In this document: positions 1 through 7,545 of the stretch, one piece after another
Numbering within the stretch: the stretch's first letter is position 1
Layout of the letters: every line of letters starts with the position of its first letter
Assembly: GCA_044226865.1 (NCBI GenBank)
Contig: JBGAGE010000003.1
Location: forward strand, 372,001 to 436,000
Length of the DNA stretch: 64,000 nt
Direction: 5' to 3'
From: TMP-86 sp044226865
GTDB lineage: Bacteria; Pseudomonadota; Gammaproteobacteria; Steroidobacterales; Steroidobacteraceae
Program-made: the position numbers and the translations under genes
Notes under the pieces: model-generated
The model's input: the letters and a program-made list of their open reading frames with translations, nothing else
Told to the model about the DNA's origin: nothing
Database searches by the model: none

Positions 1-2343
1 CGCCTCGTTGCAGGGCCACTGGATGCTGCCCAGCTTGTCGAGCTTCTCGTAGGTGACGCCCGTGAAGGTGGGCGTGAGCGCCGCGATCTCATCCATGATC
101 TGGGAAGGATGCGTGTAGTTCATCGGATAGCCCAGCGCATTGGACAGCCGCACCGTGACTTCCCAATCCGCCAGCCCCGCCTTGGGGCTCATCACCTTGC
201 GCACGCGCGAGATGCGCCGCTCGGCATTGGTGAAGGTGCCGTCCTTCTCCAGGAATGAGGACCCGGGCAGCAGCACATGCGCATACTTGGCCGTCTCGTT
301 CAGGAACAGGTCCTGCACCACCACGCATTCCATGGCCGACAAAGCAGCCACAACGTGATGCGTGTTCGGATCGGACTGCAGGATGTCCTCGCCCTGCACG
401 TACAGGCCGCGGAAACTGCCGTCGAGCGCCGCCTCGAACATGTTGGGAATGCGCAGGCCGGGCTCGGCATCCAGGCCCACGTTCCAGGCCTTCTCGAACA
501 GGGAGCGCACCGCGCCATCCGACACGTGCCGATAGCCTGAGAATTCGTGCGGGAAGGAACCCATGTCGCAGGCGCCCTGCACGTTGTTCTGGCCGCGCAG
601 CGGGTTCACGCCCACGCCTTCGCGGCCGATGTTGCCGGTGGCCATGGCGAGGTTCGCGATCCCCATCACCATGGTGCTGCCCTGGCTGTGCTCGGTGACA
701 CCGAGGCCGTAGTAAATGGCTCCATTGGGCTTGGAGGCGAACAGCCGAGCGGCGCGGCGCAGGGTATCCGCGGGCACGCCGGTGAGGCTTTCGGTGGCTT
801 CTGGCGAATTGCGCGCCTCGGAGACGAAGGCCGCCCATTTCTGGAACGCCGCAGGCTCGCAGCGCTCGGCCACGTAGTCGCTCTTGACCAGGCCTTCGGT
901 GACGATGACGTGCGCCAAGGCGTTCATCACGGCGACATTGGTGCCGGGTCGCAATTGCAGGTGGTAGTCCGCCTCGATGTGCGGGGAGCGCACGATGGGC
1001 GTGGCGCGCGGGTCCACGACGATCAGGCTCGCGCCTTGGCGCAGCCGGCGCTTCAGCTGCGAGGCGAACACCGGATGGCCTTCGGTGGGGTTGGCGCCGA
1101 TGACCATGATCACATCGGACTTCATCACCGAATTGAAGGCCTGCGTGCCGGCGGACTCGCCCAGCGTGTGCTTCAGACCATAGCCCGTGGGTGAATGGCA
1201 GACGCGCGCGCAGGTGTCGACGTTGTTGTTGCCGAAGGCCGCCCGCACCAGTTTCTGCACCAGGAAGGTTTCCTCATTGGTGCAGCGTGAGGAGGTGATG
1301 CCGCCGATGGAATTCCTGCCGTACTTCGCCTGGATGCGCTTGAACTCGGCGGCGGTGTGCGCAATGGCCTCGTCCCAGCTCACTTCCTTCCACGGATCGC
1401 TGATGCGCGCGCGGATCATCGGCTTCAGGATCCGGTCCTTGTGCGTGGCATAGCCGAAGGCGAAGCGTCCCTTGACGCAGGCATGGCCCTGGTTGGCATG
1501 GCCGTTGCGGTTCGGGACCATGCGGATCACCTCGGCCGCATCGCCATGGCCTTTCACTTCGGCCTTGAAGGAGCAACCCACGCCGCAATACGCGCAGGTG
1601 GTGGTGACGGCGCGCTCGGGCTGGCCCATGAACGTCAACGGCTTCTCGGTGAGCGCCGCCGTCGGGCAGGCTTCCACACAGGCGCCGCAGGAAACGCACT
1701 CGGATTGCACGAAGGATTCGTTCTGGCTGGCCGACACCTTGGAGTCGAAGCCGCGCGATTGAATGGTCAGAGCGAGTGTCCCCTGCACTTCGTCGCAGGC
1801 GCGCACGCAGCGCGAGCAGACGATGCACATGTTGGGATCGAAGGTGAAATACGGATTGCTCTCATCCTTCGCGATATGCTGATGGCGCGCGCCGGACAGG
1901 CCGTAGCGCGTCTCCTCCACCCCCGTGACCTTGGCCATGTCCTGCAATTCGCAATGGCCGTTCGACGGGCAACTCACGCAGTCCAGCGGGTGATCGGAGA
2001 CGTACAACTCCATTACGCCGTGCCGCAATTGATGCAGCTTCTCGCTCTGCGTCTTGACCTTCATGCCTTCGCTGACCAGCGTGGTGCAGGAGGCCGGATA
2101 GCCCTTGCGGCCCTCGATCTCGACCAGGCACAGGCGGCAGGAGCCGAAGGCCTTGAGGTTATCCGTGGCGCACAGCTTGGGCACGGCCACATCGGCCAGC
2201 GCCGCGGCGCGCATGATGGAGGTGCCCTCGGGCACCGTCACGCGCTGGCCGTCGATTTCCAGGGTCACCGACGCGGCGGCAGCGCCCTCACGCGGCCCGC
2301 TGGCCGCAGGCGTGCCCATATCGCGATGATCAATGGCGTACAT
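1..2343 (-). CDS. fdsA: NAD+-dependent formate dehydrogenase, molybdenum catalytic (alpha) subunit, 3'-truncated by window edge
   Basis: Oxidises formate to CO2 at a bis-MGD molybdenum centre and passes electrons to the FdsB/FdsG diaphorase module in the cytoplasm. The 781 visible residues show, in order: a [2Fe-2S] ferredoxin-like domain (Cys58, 69, 72, 86), a His-Cys3 cluster site (His118, Cys122, 125, 131), two [4Fe-4S] motifs (Cys173-183 and Cys216-226), and the molybdopterin domain opening with CAYCGVGC at about 250. The Mo ligand in ARVCHSPTG is Cys382 (codon TGC at 1198-1200), so this is a cysteine enzyme, not a selenoenzyme. The ATG at 2343 overlaps the end of fdsB by 14 bp. The C-terminal part (roughly 150-200 residues by family length) lies outside the window, where fdhD/fdsD would be expected. 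Confidence 0.95.
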   Translation of the reverse strand, partial: MYAIDHRDMGTPAASGPREGAAAASVTLEIDGQRVTVPEGTSIMRAAALADVAVPKLCATDNLKAFGSCRLCLVEIEGRKGYPASCTTLVSEGMKVKTQSEKLHQLRHGVMELYVSDHPLDCVSCPSNGHCELQDMAKVTGVEETRYGLSGARHQHIAKDESNPYFTFDPNMCIVCSRCVRACDEVQGTLALTIQSRGFDSKVSASQNESFVQSECVSCGACVEACPTAALTEKPLTFMGQPERAVTTTCAYCGVGCSFKAEVKGHGDAAEVIRMVPNRNGHANQGHACVKGRFAFGYATHKDRILKPMIRARISDPWKEVSWDEAIAHTAAEFKRIQAKYGRNSIGGITSSRCTNEETFLVQKLVRAAFGNNNVDTCARVCHSPTGYGLKHTLGESAGTQAFNSVMKSDVIMVIGANPTEGHPVFASQLKRRLRQGASLIVVDPRATPIVRSPHIEADYHLQLRPGTNVAVMNALAHVIVTEGLVKSDYVAERCEPAAFQKWAAFVSEARNSPEATESLTGVPADTLRRAARLFASKPNGAIYYGLGVTEHSQGSTMVMGIANLAMATGNIGREGVGVNPLRGQNNVQGACDMGSFPHEFSGYRHVSDGAVRSLFEKAWNVGLDAEPGLRIPNMFEAALDGSFRGLYVQGEDILQSDPNTHHVVAALSAMECVVVQDLFLNETAKYAHVLLPGSSFLEKDGTFTNAERRISRVRKVMSPKAGLADWEVTVRLSNALGYPMNYTHPSQIMDEIAALTPTFTGVTYEKLDKLGSIQWPCNEA

Positions 2344-3871
2344 GGTGGAAATCCTCGGGGAAATGTTTCAAGGCGCTTTGCACGGGGAAAGGAGTCATGC
2401 CGCCCAGGCCGCACAGCGAGCCGTGCAGCATGGTTTCGCACAGGTCGTTCAACAGGGTGATGTTCTGCTCGACGTCGCGGCCGCCGATGATGCGATCCAT
2501 GACCTCGGTACCGCGGGTGGACCCGATGCGACAGGGCGTGCACTTGCCGCAGGATTCCTTGGCGCAGAACTCCATGGCGTAGCGCGCCATCCTGGCCATC
2601 TGCACCGTGTCATCGAACACCACCACCCCGCCGTGGCCGAGCAGCGCGCCGATGGCGCTCAGGGCTTCGTAATCGAGCGCGGTATCGAACTGCGAGGCCG
2701 GCACGAACGCGCCCAGCGGCCCGCCGATCTGCACGGCGCGGATGGGTCGGCCCGAGGCCGAGCCGCCGCCGTACTCGTACAGCAGTTCGCGGATACTGGT
2801 ACCGAAGGCAAGCTCGATGAGCCCGCCGCGCTTGATGTTGCCCGCCAATTGAATGGGCAACGTGCCGCGCGAGCGGCCCACGCCGAAGTTCTTGTAGTGC
2901 TCGGCACCCTTGGCGAGGATCACCGGCACACTGGCGAGGGAGATGACGTTGTTGACGATGGTGGGCTTGCCGAACAGGCCAACGATGGCCGGCAACGGCG
3001 GGCGCACGCGCACTTCGCCGCGCCGCCCCTCCAGGCTCTCCAGCATGGAGGTTTCCTCGCCGCAGATGTAGGCGCCGGCGCCGAGGCGCACGTCCAGTTC
3101 GAAACGCCTGCCGCTGCCGCAGACATCGGCACCGAGGTACCCGGATTGCTTGGCGATCTCGATCGCCGCACGCAGCATCCGCGCCGCATGCGGATACTCG
3201 GCACGGCAGTAGATGTAGCCCTGGGTGGCGCCCACCGCCGTGCCCGCGATGGTCATGCCCTCGATGAGCGTGAACGGATCGCCTTCCATCAGCATGCGAT
3301 CGGCGAAGGTGCCGGAGTCGCCCTCGTCCGCGTTGCAGGTGACGTATTTCTGATCGGCCTCCTGATCGAGCACCGTCTTCCACTTGATGCCCGTGGGGAA
3401 CGCCGCGCCGCCACGGCCACGCAGGCCGGAATCGGTCACCGCCTGCACCACCGCCGCCCCGCCCATGCGCAGCGCTTGCGTCAGCCCGGCATAACCGCCA
3501 TGGACGCGGTAGTCCTCCAGCGACAGCGGATCGGTACGCCCGACACGCTCGAAGGTGAGACGCTGCTGGCTCTTGAAGTACGGGATGTCCTCCACCGGGC
3601 CGACGCGCAGCGCATGCGCCCCGCCGGTGAGGAACCCCGCCTCGAACAATCCGGGGACATCGGCGGCGGACACCGGACCATAGCCGATCCGCACCGGACC
3701 GCATTGCACCTCGACCAGGGGTTCCAGCCAATACATGCCGCGTGAGCCGTTGCGCTTGAGGGTAATCCGTTCGCCGCGGCGCTGCGCCTCCGCCGCGATG
3801 CGCTCGGCCACGGCACCCGCGCCCAGCGACAAGGCGCCGGCATCGATGGGGACGTAGACAGTGACGCTCAT
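2330..3871 (-). CDS. fdsB: NAD+-dependent formate dehydrogenase, NADH/FMN-binding beta subunit (NuoF-like)
   Basis: 513-residue diaphorase subunit that takes electrons from FdsA through Fe-S clusters to FMN and reduces NAD+. It has an N-terminal thioredoxin-like region (about 1-110), then the NuoF-type FMN/NADH site with LRGRGGAAFPTG (about 150-161) and GAGAYICGEETSMLES, and a C-terminal [4Fe-4S] motif CGKCTPC (Cys441, 444, 447; fourth Cys487 in SLCGLGG). The length suits FdsB of the FdsGBA type. Its ATG overlaps the fdsG stop by 4 bp (ATGA), so translation is probably coupled. Belonging to the formate complex rather than complex I is inferred from the adjacent alpha and gamma genes. Confidence 0.95.
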   Translation of the reverse strand: MSVTVYVPIDAGALSLGAGAVAERIAAEAQRRGERITLKRNGSRGMYWLEPLVEVQCGPVRIGYGPVSAADVPGLFEAGFLTGGAHALRVGPVEDIPYFKSQQRLTFERVGRTDPLSLEDYRVHGGYAGLTQALRMGGAAVVQAVTDSGLRGRGGAAFPTGIKWKTVLDQEADQKYVTCNADEGDSGTFADRMLMEGDPFTLIEGMTIAGTAVGATQGYIYCRAEYPHAARMLRAAIEIAKQSGYLGADVCGSGRRFELDVRLGAGAYICGEETSMLESLEGRRGEVRVRPPLPAIVGLFGKPTIVNNVISLASVPVILAKGAEHYKNFGVGRSRGTLPIQLAGNIKRGGLIELAFGTSIRELLYEYGGGSASGRPIRAVQIGGPLGAFVPASQFDTALDYEALSAIGALLGHGGVVVFDDTVQMARMARYAMEFCAKESCGKCTPCRIGSTRGTEVMDRIIGGRDVEQNITLLNDLCETMLHGSLCGLGGMTPFPVQSALKHFPEDFHHVRH

Positions 3872-4338
3872 GTCAGCTCCGTCAGCAACTCATCGAGCTT
3901 TTGCGGCGATACCCGGCCATGCAATTCACCGTCGATCATGACGGCGGGCGAGCAGGCGCAATTCCCCAGGCAATACACCGGCAGCAACGACAGCTTGCCG
4001 TCCGCGGTGGTGCCATGAAAATCCACCCCGAGGCGCTTTTTGGCATGCTCGATGAGCACTTCGGAATGCATGGATTGGCAAGCCTCCGCCCGGCATATCT
4101 CAAGAGTATGGCGGCCGGCGGGATGTTCCCTGAAATAGTGATAGAAGGTCACGACACCATGCACTTCCGCGCGCGACAGGTTCAGCCCGGACGCGATCGG
4201 TTCGATGGCCGCTTCAGGAATGAAGCCGAAGGCGCCCTGCACCTCGTGCAGGATCTCGAGCAACGGGCCGGGGCGCCCCTGCCAGCGCCCGAGGATGTTG
4301 CCGATCTTCTCAAGCTGTTCTTTATCAAGAGGTTGCAT
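3868..4338 (-). CDS. fdsG: NAD+-dependent formate dehydrogenase, gamma subunit (NuoE-like [2Fe-2S])
   Basis: 156-residue NuoE-family thioredoxin-like ferredoxin. It carries the four ligands of one [2Fe-2S] cluster: Cys82 and Cys87 in ICRAEACQ, Cys123 and Cys127 in VYCLGNCACS. It forms the small electron-transfer subunit of the FdsGBA complex next to FdsB. It is first in the fds operon. The ATG at 4338 has no obvious Shine-Dalgarno sequence, and a promoter-like extended -10 lies only about 17 bp upstream, so the leader may be very short. Confidence 0.93.
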   Translation of the reverse strand: MQPLDKEQLEKIGNILGRWQGRPGPLLEILHEVQGAFGFIPEAAIEPIASGLNLSRAEVHGVVTFYHYFREHPAGRHTLEICRAEACQSMHSEVLIEHAKKRLGVDFHGTTADGKLSLLPVYCLGNCACSPAVMIDGELHGRVSPQKLDELLTELT

Positions 4339-4354
4339 ATATTTTCTGCGCTAA

Positions 4355-4363
4355 ATTATCACA
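4355..4363 (-). promoter_or_regulatory. Putative extended -10 promoter of the fds operon
   Basis: On the minus strand the AT-rich gap upstream of fdsG reads TGTGATAAT: a TG dinucleotide one base before GATAAT (5 of 6 to TATAAT). No good -35 lies 17 bp further up, as is tolerated in extended -10 promoters. The predicted start would leave only about 10 nt before the fdsG ATG. Inferred from sequence alone. Confidence 0.35.
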
Positions 4364-4389
4364 CATTTGCGGGCCGGATGGAGGGGGTG

Positions 4390-4629
4390 TCACGCGCGGC
4401 GCCGCTTGCTGAGGGCGTAGAACCCGATGGCGATCCAGCACACGTTCAGGGCGGCCGAGGGGTAGGCGCCATTGACACCGCTGTTGACGATGAACCCCGC
4501 CGCACCGGCAATGTTCATGTACTGATAGGTCTTGGAGTCCGAGGCCACTTTGCCGGCGGACAATAGTCCATATGCCCCCAGAATCAACGCCATACCCGCC
4601 CAGCCCAGCAATTCGACCAGCAGATTCAT
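4390..4629 (-). CDS. Small inner-membrane protein of unknown function (CBU_0592-like)
   Basis: 79-residue hydrophobic protein with about three predicted membrane segments (about 3-22, 38-55, 58-74) and a basic C-terminus (SKRRRA). The pattern, with GAYGLLSAGK and an aromatic QYMNIAGAAGF motif, resembles the small CBU_0592-type membrane proteins, which have no established role. It lies 55 bp downstream of the YedY-like molybdoenzyme gene on the same strand and may be the last gene of that transcription unit. No enzymatic motif is visible. Confidence 0.7.
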   Translation of the reverse strand: MNLLVELLGWAGMALILGAYGLLSAGKVASDSKTYQYMNIAGAAGFIVNSGVNGAYPSAALNVCWIAIGFYALSKRRRA

Positions 4630-4684
4630 GCCGCATTATTCCCCAATGGCGGCGGGCGAATGACTCAAATGCGACTTGGGGAGG

Positions 4685-5476
4685 TCAACTTCCGCCGAAC
4701 CAGTTGTAGCCATAATCCTCCCAATAGCCGCCCGGATAGCTGTTGGTGACGAACATCGCGGCAATGTGCTTGGGGTTCTTGTAGCCGAGCTTGGTCGGCA
4801 TGCGCAGCTTCATCGGGAAGCCGTACTCGCGCGGCAGGGTCTCCCCGCCGAAGCTCAAGGTGAGGAGGGTCTGCGGATGCAGCGCCGTGGGCATGTCGAT
4901 GCTGGTGTGATAATCGTCGGCACACTTGAAGCCGACGAAACGGGCGCTGGTATCCGCACCGATGCGCTGCAGGAACGTGGAAAAGCGCACCCCACCCCAG
5001 CGGCCGATGGCGCTCCACCCCTCCACGCAGATGTGGCGCGTAATCTGCTCCTCCTGCGGCAACGCCTGCAGTTCGGCCAGCGTCCAGGGATGCTTGTCGG
5101 CGACCAGCCCGCTCACCTCCAGCCGGTAGCTGCCCGCATCCACCCGCGGCGCCTTGGACTTTGCGTAGAAGGCGTTGAATGGGAACGGCCGGGTGATCAT
5201 GGATTCGGGATACGTGGGCGCCAGCCGCGTAGGGTCGAACAGCCCCGCCTGCACCCGGTCATTGAAGCGCGACACGGCCTTGAGGAAGGCATTGACCGAT
5301 TTATCGTTGCTGACGCTGCAACCCGAGAGCATCACCAGCCCGCCCAGGCTCAAGGCACGGCCGAGAAACAGGCGTCGCGTGGGCAGCGACAATTCGTGGA
5401 GGGCATCCTTCAGGACGAGATGCCGATCCACACGCCCTCCCACGCCACCCGCGCTGGGATCTTCCGGCTTGCTCAC
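4685..5476 (-). CDS. Tat-exported molybdopterin oxidoreductase, MsrP/YedY-like (sulfite oxidase fold)
   Basis: 263-residue protein of the SUOX/YedY family, probably a periplasmic reductase; methionine-sulfoxide repair is known for MsrP, but the substrate here is not certain. The start is GTG at 5476, overlapping the cytochrome b stop (GTGA); a longer frame exists upstream but lies inside that gene. The N-terminus has a twin-arginine signal (TRRLFLG, Arg34-35) followed by LVMLSGC, whose Cys53 also fits a lipobox, suggesting a Tat-exported lipoprotein. The Mo ligand is Cys150 in HICVEGW, and the family motif YPGGYWEDYGY lies near the C-terminus. The adjacent cytochrome b is the probable electron donor, as MsrQ is for MsrP. 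Confidence 0.85.
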   Translation of the reverse strand: MSKPEDPSAGGVGGRVDRHLVLKDALHELSLPTRRLFLGRALSLGGLVMLSGCSVSNDKSVNAFLKAVSRFNDRVQAGLFDPTRLAPTYPESMITRPFPFNAFYAKSKAPRVDAGSYRLEVSGLVADKHPWTLAELQALPQEEQITRHICVEGWSAIGRWGGVRFSTFLQRIGADTSARFVGFKCADDYHTSIDMPTALHPQTLLTLSFGGETLPREYGFPMKLRMPTKLGYKNPKHIAAMFVTNSYPGGYWEDYGYNWFGGS

Positions 5477-6108
5477 GTTGTCTCCCCGGTGGCGCCCCGC
5501 GTCATGTACAGGAGCGTGCGCGGCACCAGCGCCACCATCACCAGGTGCACCACGAAGAACAGCGCCAGGCCCGCCATGGCGGCGAAATGCACGATGCGGG
5601 CATTGTCGTATCCACCCATCAATTCGCGCAGCAGCGGAAACTGCACCGACTTCCACACCACGAGCCCCGAGGCTACCACCAGCAGCGAATCCGCCACGAC
5701 GAACAGATAGGCGAGCTTCTGCACGGCGTTGTAATGCCGCGGATCGTCATGCGCCAGGCGCCCGCGCAGCGCGGAAGTGAGATCGCCCCATATGGCGCGC
5801 AGGCTCAAGGGCCAGAAGCGCTGCCGCCAACGCCGCGTGAGGAGGTTCAAGGCGAGATACGCGATGCCGTTCACGGCGAGCAGCCACATGGCGGCGAAAT
5901 GCCACAGCAGCGCACCCCCCAGCCAACCGCCCAACGTGAAACGATCAGGAAAGCGGAACGGCCAGATGGGCGAGGCATTGTAGATGCGCCAGCCGCTGAA
6001 GATGAGGATGAGGACCGCCAGGGCGTTCAACCAATGGTTCACCCGCAACCACAGCGGGTGGACGGGTGGCCGGCGCTCGGAGCGCCTCTGCGCCAGTTCG
6101 GCGCTCAC
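5473..6108 (-). CDS. Membrane cytochrome b (b561/Ni-Fe-hydrogenase b-type family)
   Basis: 211-residue polytopic protein with four to five membrane segments and several candidate haem-ligating histidines: NHWLNALAV near 24, LLWHFAAMW near 70, and RIVHFAAMAGL and FFVVHLVMV near the C-terminus. By family it carries electrons from the quinone pool across the membrane. The gene overlaps the YedY-like molybdoenzyme by 4 bp, so the pair probably forms a quinol-to-periplasm reductase. It belongs to the cytochrome b561 group rather than MsrQ proper. The ATG at 6108 follows the outer-membrane factor stop by only 3 bp, placing it in the efflux operon. Confidence 0.85.
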   Translation of the reverse strand: MSAELAQRRSERRPPVHPLWLRVNHWLNALAVLILIFSGWRIYNASPIWPFRFPDRFTLGGWLGGALLWHFAAMWLLAVNGIAYLALNLLTRRWRQRFWPLSLRAIWGDLTSALRGRLAHDDPRHYNAVQKLAYLFVVADSLLVVASGLVVWKSVQFPLLRELMGGYDNARIVHFAAMAGLALFFVVHLVMVALVPRTLLYMTRGATGETT

Positions 6109-6111
6109 GGC

Positions 6112-7545
6112 TCATTTCCCGCCGGCGGCCTGCGCTTCCTGCCAGCCGCCGCCGAGGGCGCGGTACAGCTGAACGGTGGCGAGCAGGTTGTCGCGGCTGG
6201 CGGTGGCCAATGACAGCTCAGCGCCGAAGAGATCGCGGTCGGCATTGGTGACGTCCACATAGGAGGCGGTACCCACATCGTAACGCGCATGCGCGATTGT
6301 ACTCGCCCGGCGCAGCGCTTCCACCTGATCGCGCTGTGCGCTCAGGATCTCGTCCTGCTTGGCACGCGCGATCAGCGCATCGGCCACCTCGCCGAGCGCG
6401 CGTTGCACGGTCTGCACATAGGCGGCCTGCGCCGCGGCGCGGCGCGCGTACGCGGCGCGCTTGGAGTACACGCTGCGTTGCGGATCGAGCAGCGGCTGCA
6501 ACAGGCCGGCGGAGGCCGACCAGGCCGCATTACCCGGCGTGAACAGGCGCGTCAGGTCGGTGCTGATGCGGCCGAATGCGCCGGTCAGCGACAGCGTGGG
6601 GAACAGCGATGCCTTGGCGGCACCGGCACGCGCGTTGGCCGCGACCAGCGACTGTTCCGATTCCATGACATCCGGCCGGCGTTGCAACAGGCTCGAGGGC
6701 AAACCGGGCGGCGGCACGGGACCCGTGGTCATCAAGGGAGCCGCAGCGGACAGATCGAAGCCTTCCGGGTAGCGGCCGAGCAGGATCGACAGGCGGTGCT
6801 CGGCGCGCGCGAGTTCCAGTTCCTGCTGCGGGATCGCCACCCGCGCCACCGCCAGTTGCGCCTCGGCGGCCGCCACGTCGAGGCCCGAGATCACGCCGCG
6901 ATCGTGCTTGGCGCGGGTGAGATCCACGAGCTTGCGGCGGGTCTCCACGGTGCGCTGCGAGATCTCCAGCTCGCGATGCAGTGTGAGCAGGTCGAAATAC
7001 GTGGTCGCCACATCGCTGACCAGCCCGACCAGCACCGCGCGCTTGGCGAATTCGGTGCTCAACAGATCGGCGCGCGCCGCCTCGCGCGTGCGTCGCAAGC
7101 GTCCCCAGAAATCCAGCTCGTAGGAAACATCGGCCTGGGCGGAGAACACATTGCCGAACCTGGGCTGGCCCGCGCGCAACTGATCGCCCGAGGTCTCACC
7201 GCGCTGTGCGCCGGCCCCGACCGACAACTGCGGCAGCAACGCCAACCCGGACGCGCCCGCCAGCGCCCTCGCCTCTTCGACCCGGGCCGCGGCGATGCGC
7301 ACGTCGGCATTCTCGGTGAGCGCGATGCGCATCAACTCCTGCAGCTTCGCGTCCTGGTACAACTCCCACCACGGCAAGTCACCCAGCGTGGCGCCCGGCC
7401 CACCCGCCGCGGCCGCATCGGGCGTCGCCACCGGCGTGAAGCGGAACTGCTCGGGCAGCTTCAGGTCAGGCCGGCGGTAGTTGGGCCCCATCGCACAGGC
7501 TGCCAGCAGCGCAGCGGAAATCAGAACGACTGCGGCACGCATCAT
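6112..7545 (-). CDS. RND efflux outer-membrane factor (NodT/OprM family lipoprotein)
   Basis: 477-residue TolC-like channel of the NodT/OprM family. The N-terminal signal ends in the lipobox LLAAC, followed by MGPNYRRPDLKLP, a hallmark of the family. Two OEP repeats with long alpha-helical, Ala/Arg/Glu-rich coiled stretches follow (about 80-260 and 280-465), with the inter-repeat LPSSLLQRRPDV motif at about 285. It would form the outer-membrane exit duct of the pump encoded upstream. Its ATG overlaps the RND stop (ATGA). Confidence 0.95.
   Translation of the reverse strand: MMRAAVVLISAALLAACAMGPNYRRPDLKLPEQFRFTPVATPDAAAAGGPGATLGDLPWWELYQDAKLQELMRIALTENADVRIAAARVEEARALAGASGLALLPQLSVGAGAQRGETSGDQLRAGQPRFGNVFSAQADVSYELDFWGRLRRTREAARADLLSTEFAKRAVLVGLVSDVATTYFDLLTLHRELEISQRTVETRRKLVDLTRAKHDRGVISGLDVAAAEAQLAVARVAIPQQELELARAEHRLSILLGRYPEGFDLSAAAPLMTTGPVPPPGLPSSLLQRRPDVMESEQSLVAANARAGAAKASLFPTLSLTGAFGRISTDLTRLFTPGNAAWSASAGLLQPLLDPQRSVYSKRAAYARRAAAQAAYVQTVQRALGEVADALIARAKQDEILSAQRDQVEALRRASTIAHARYDVGTASYVDVTNADRDLFGAELSLATASRDNLLATVQLYRALGGGWQEAQAAGGK

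Noticed and set aside
1198..1200. Possible selenocysteine in the formate dehydrogenase
   Set aside because: The codon at the Mo-ligand position is TGC, cysteine, not TGA.
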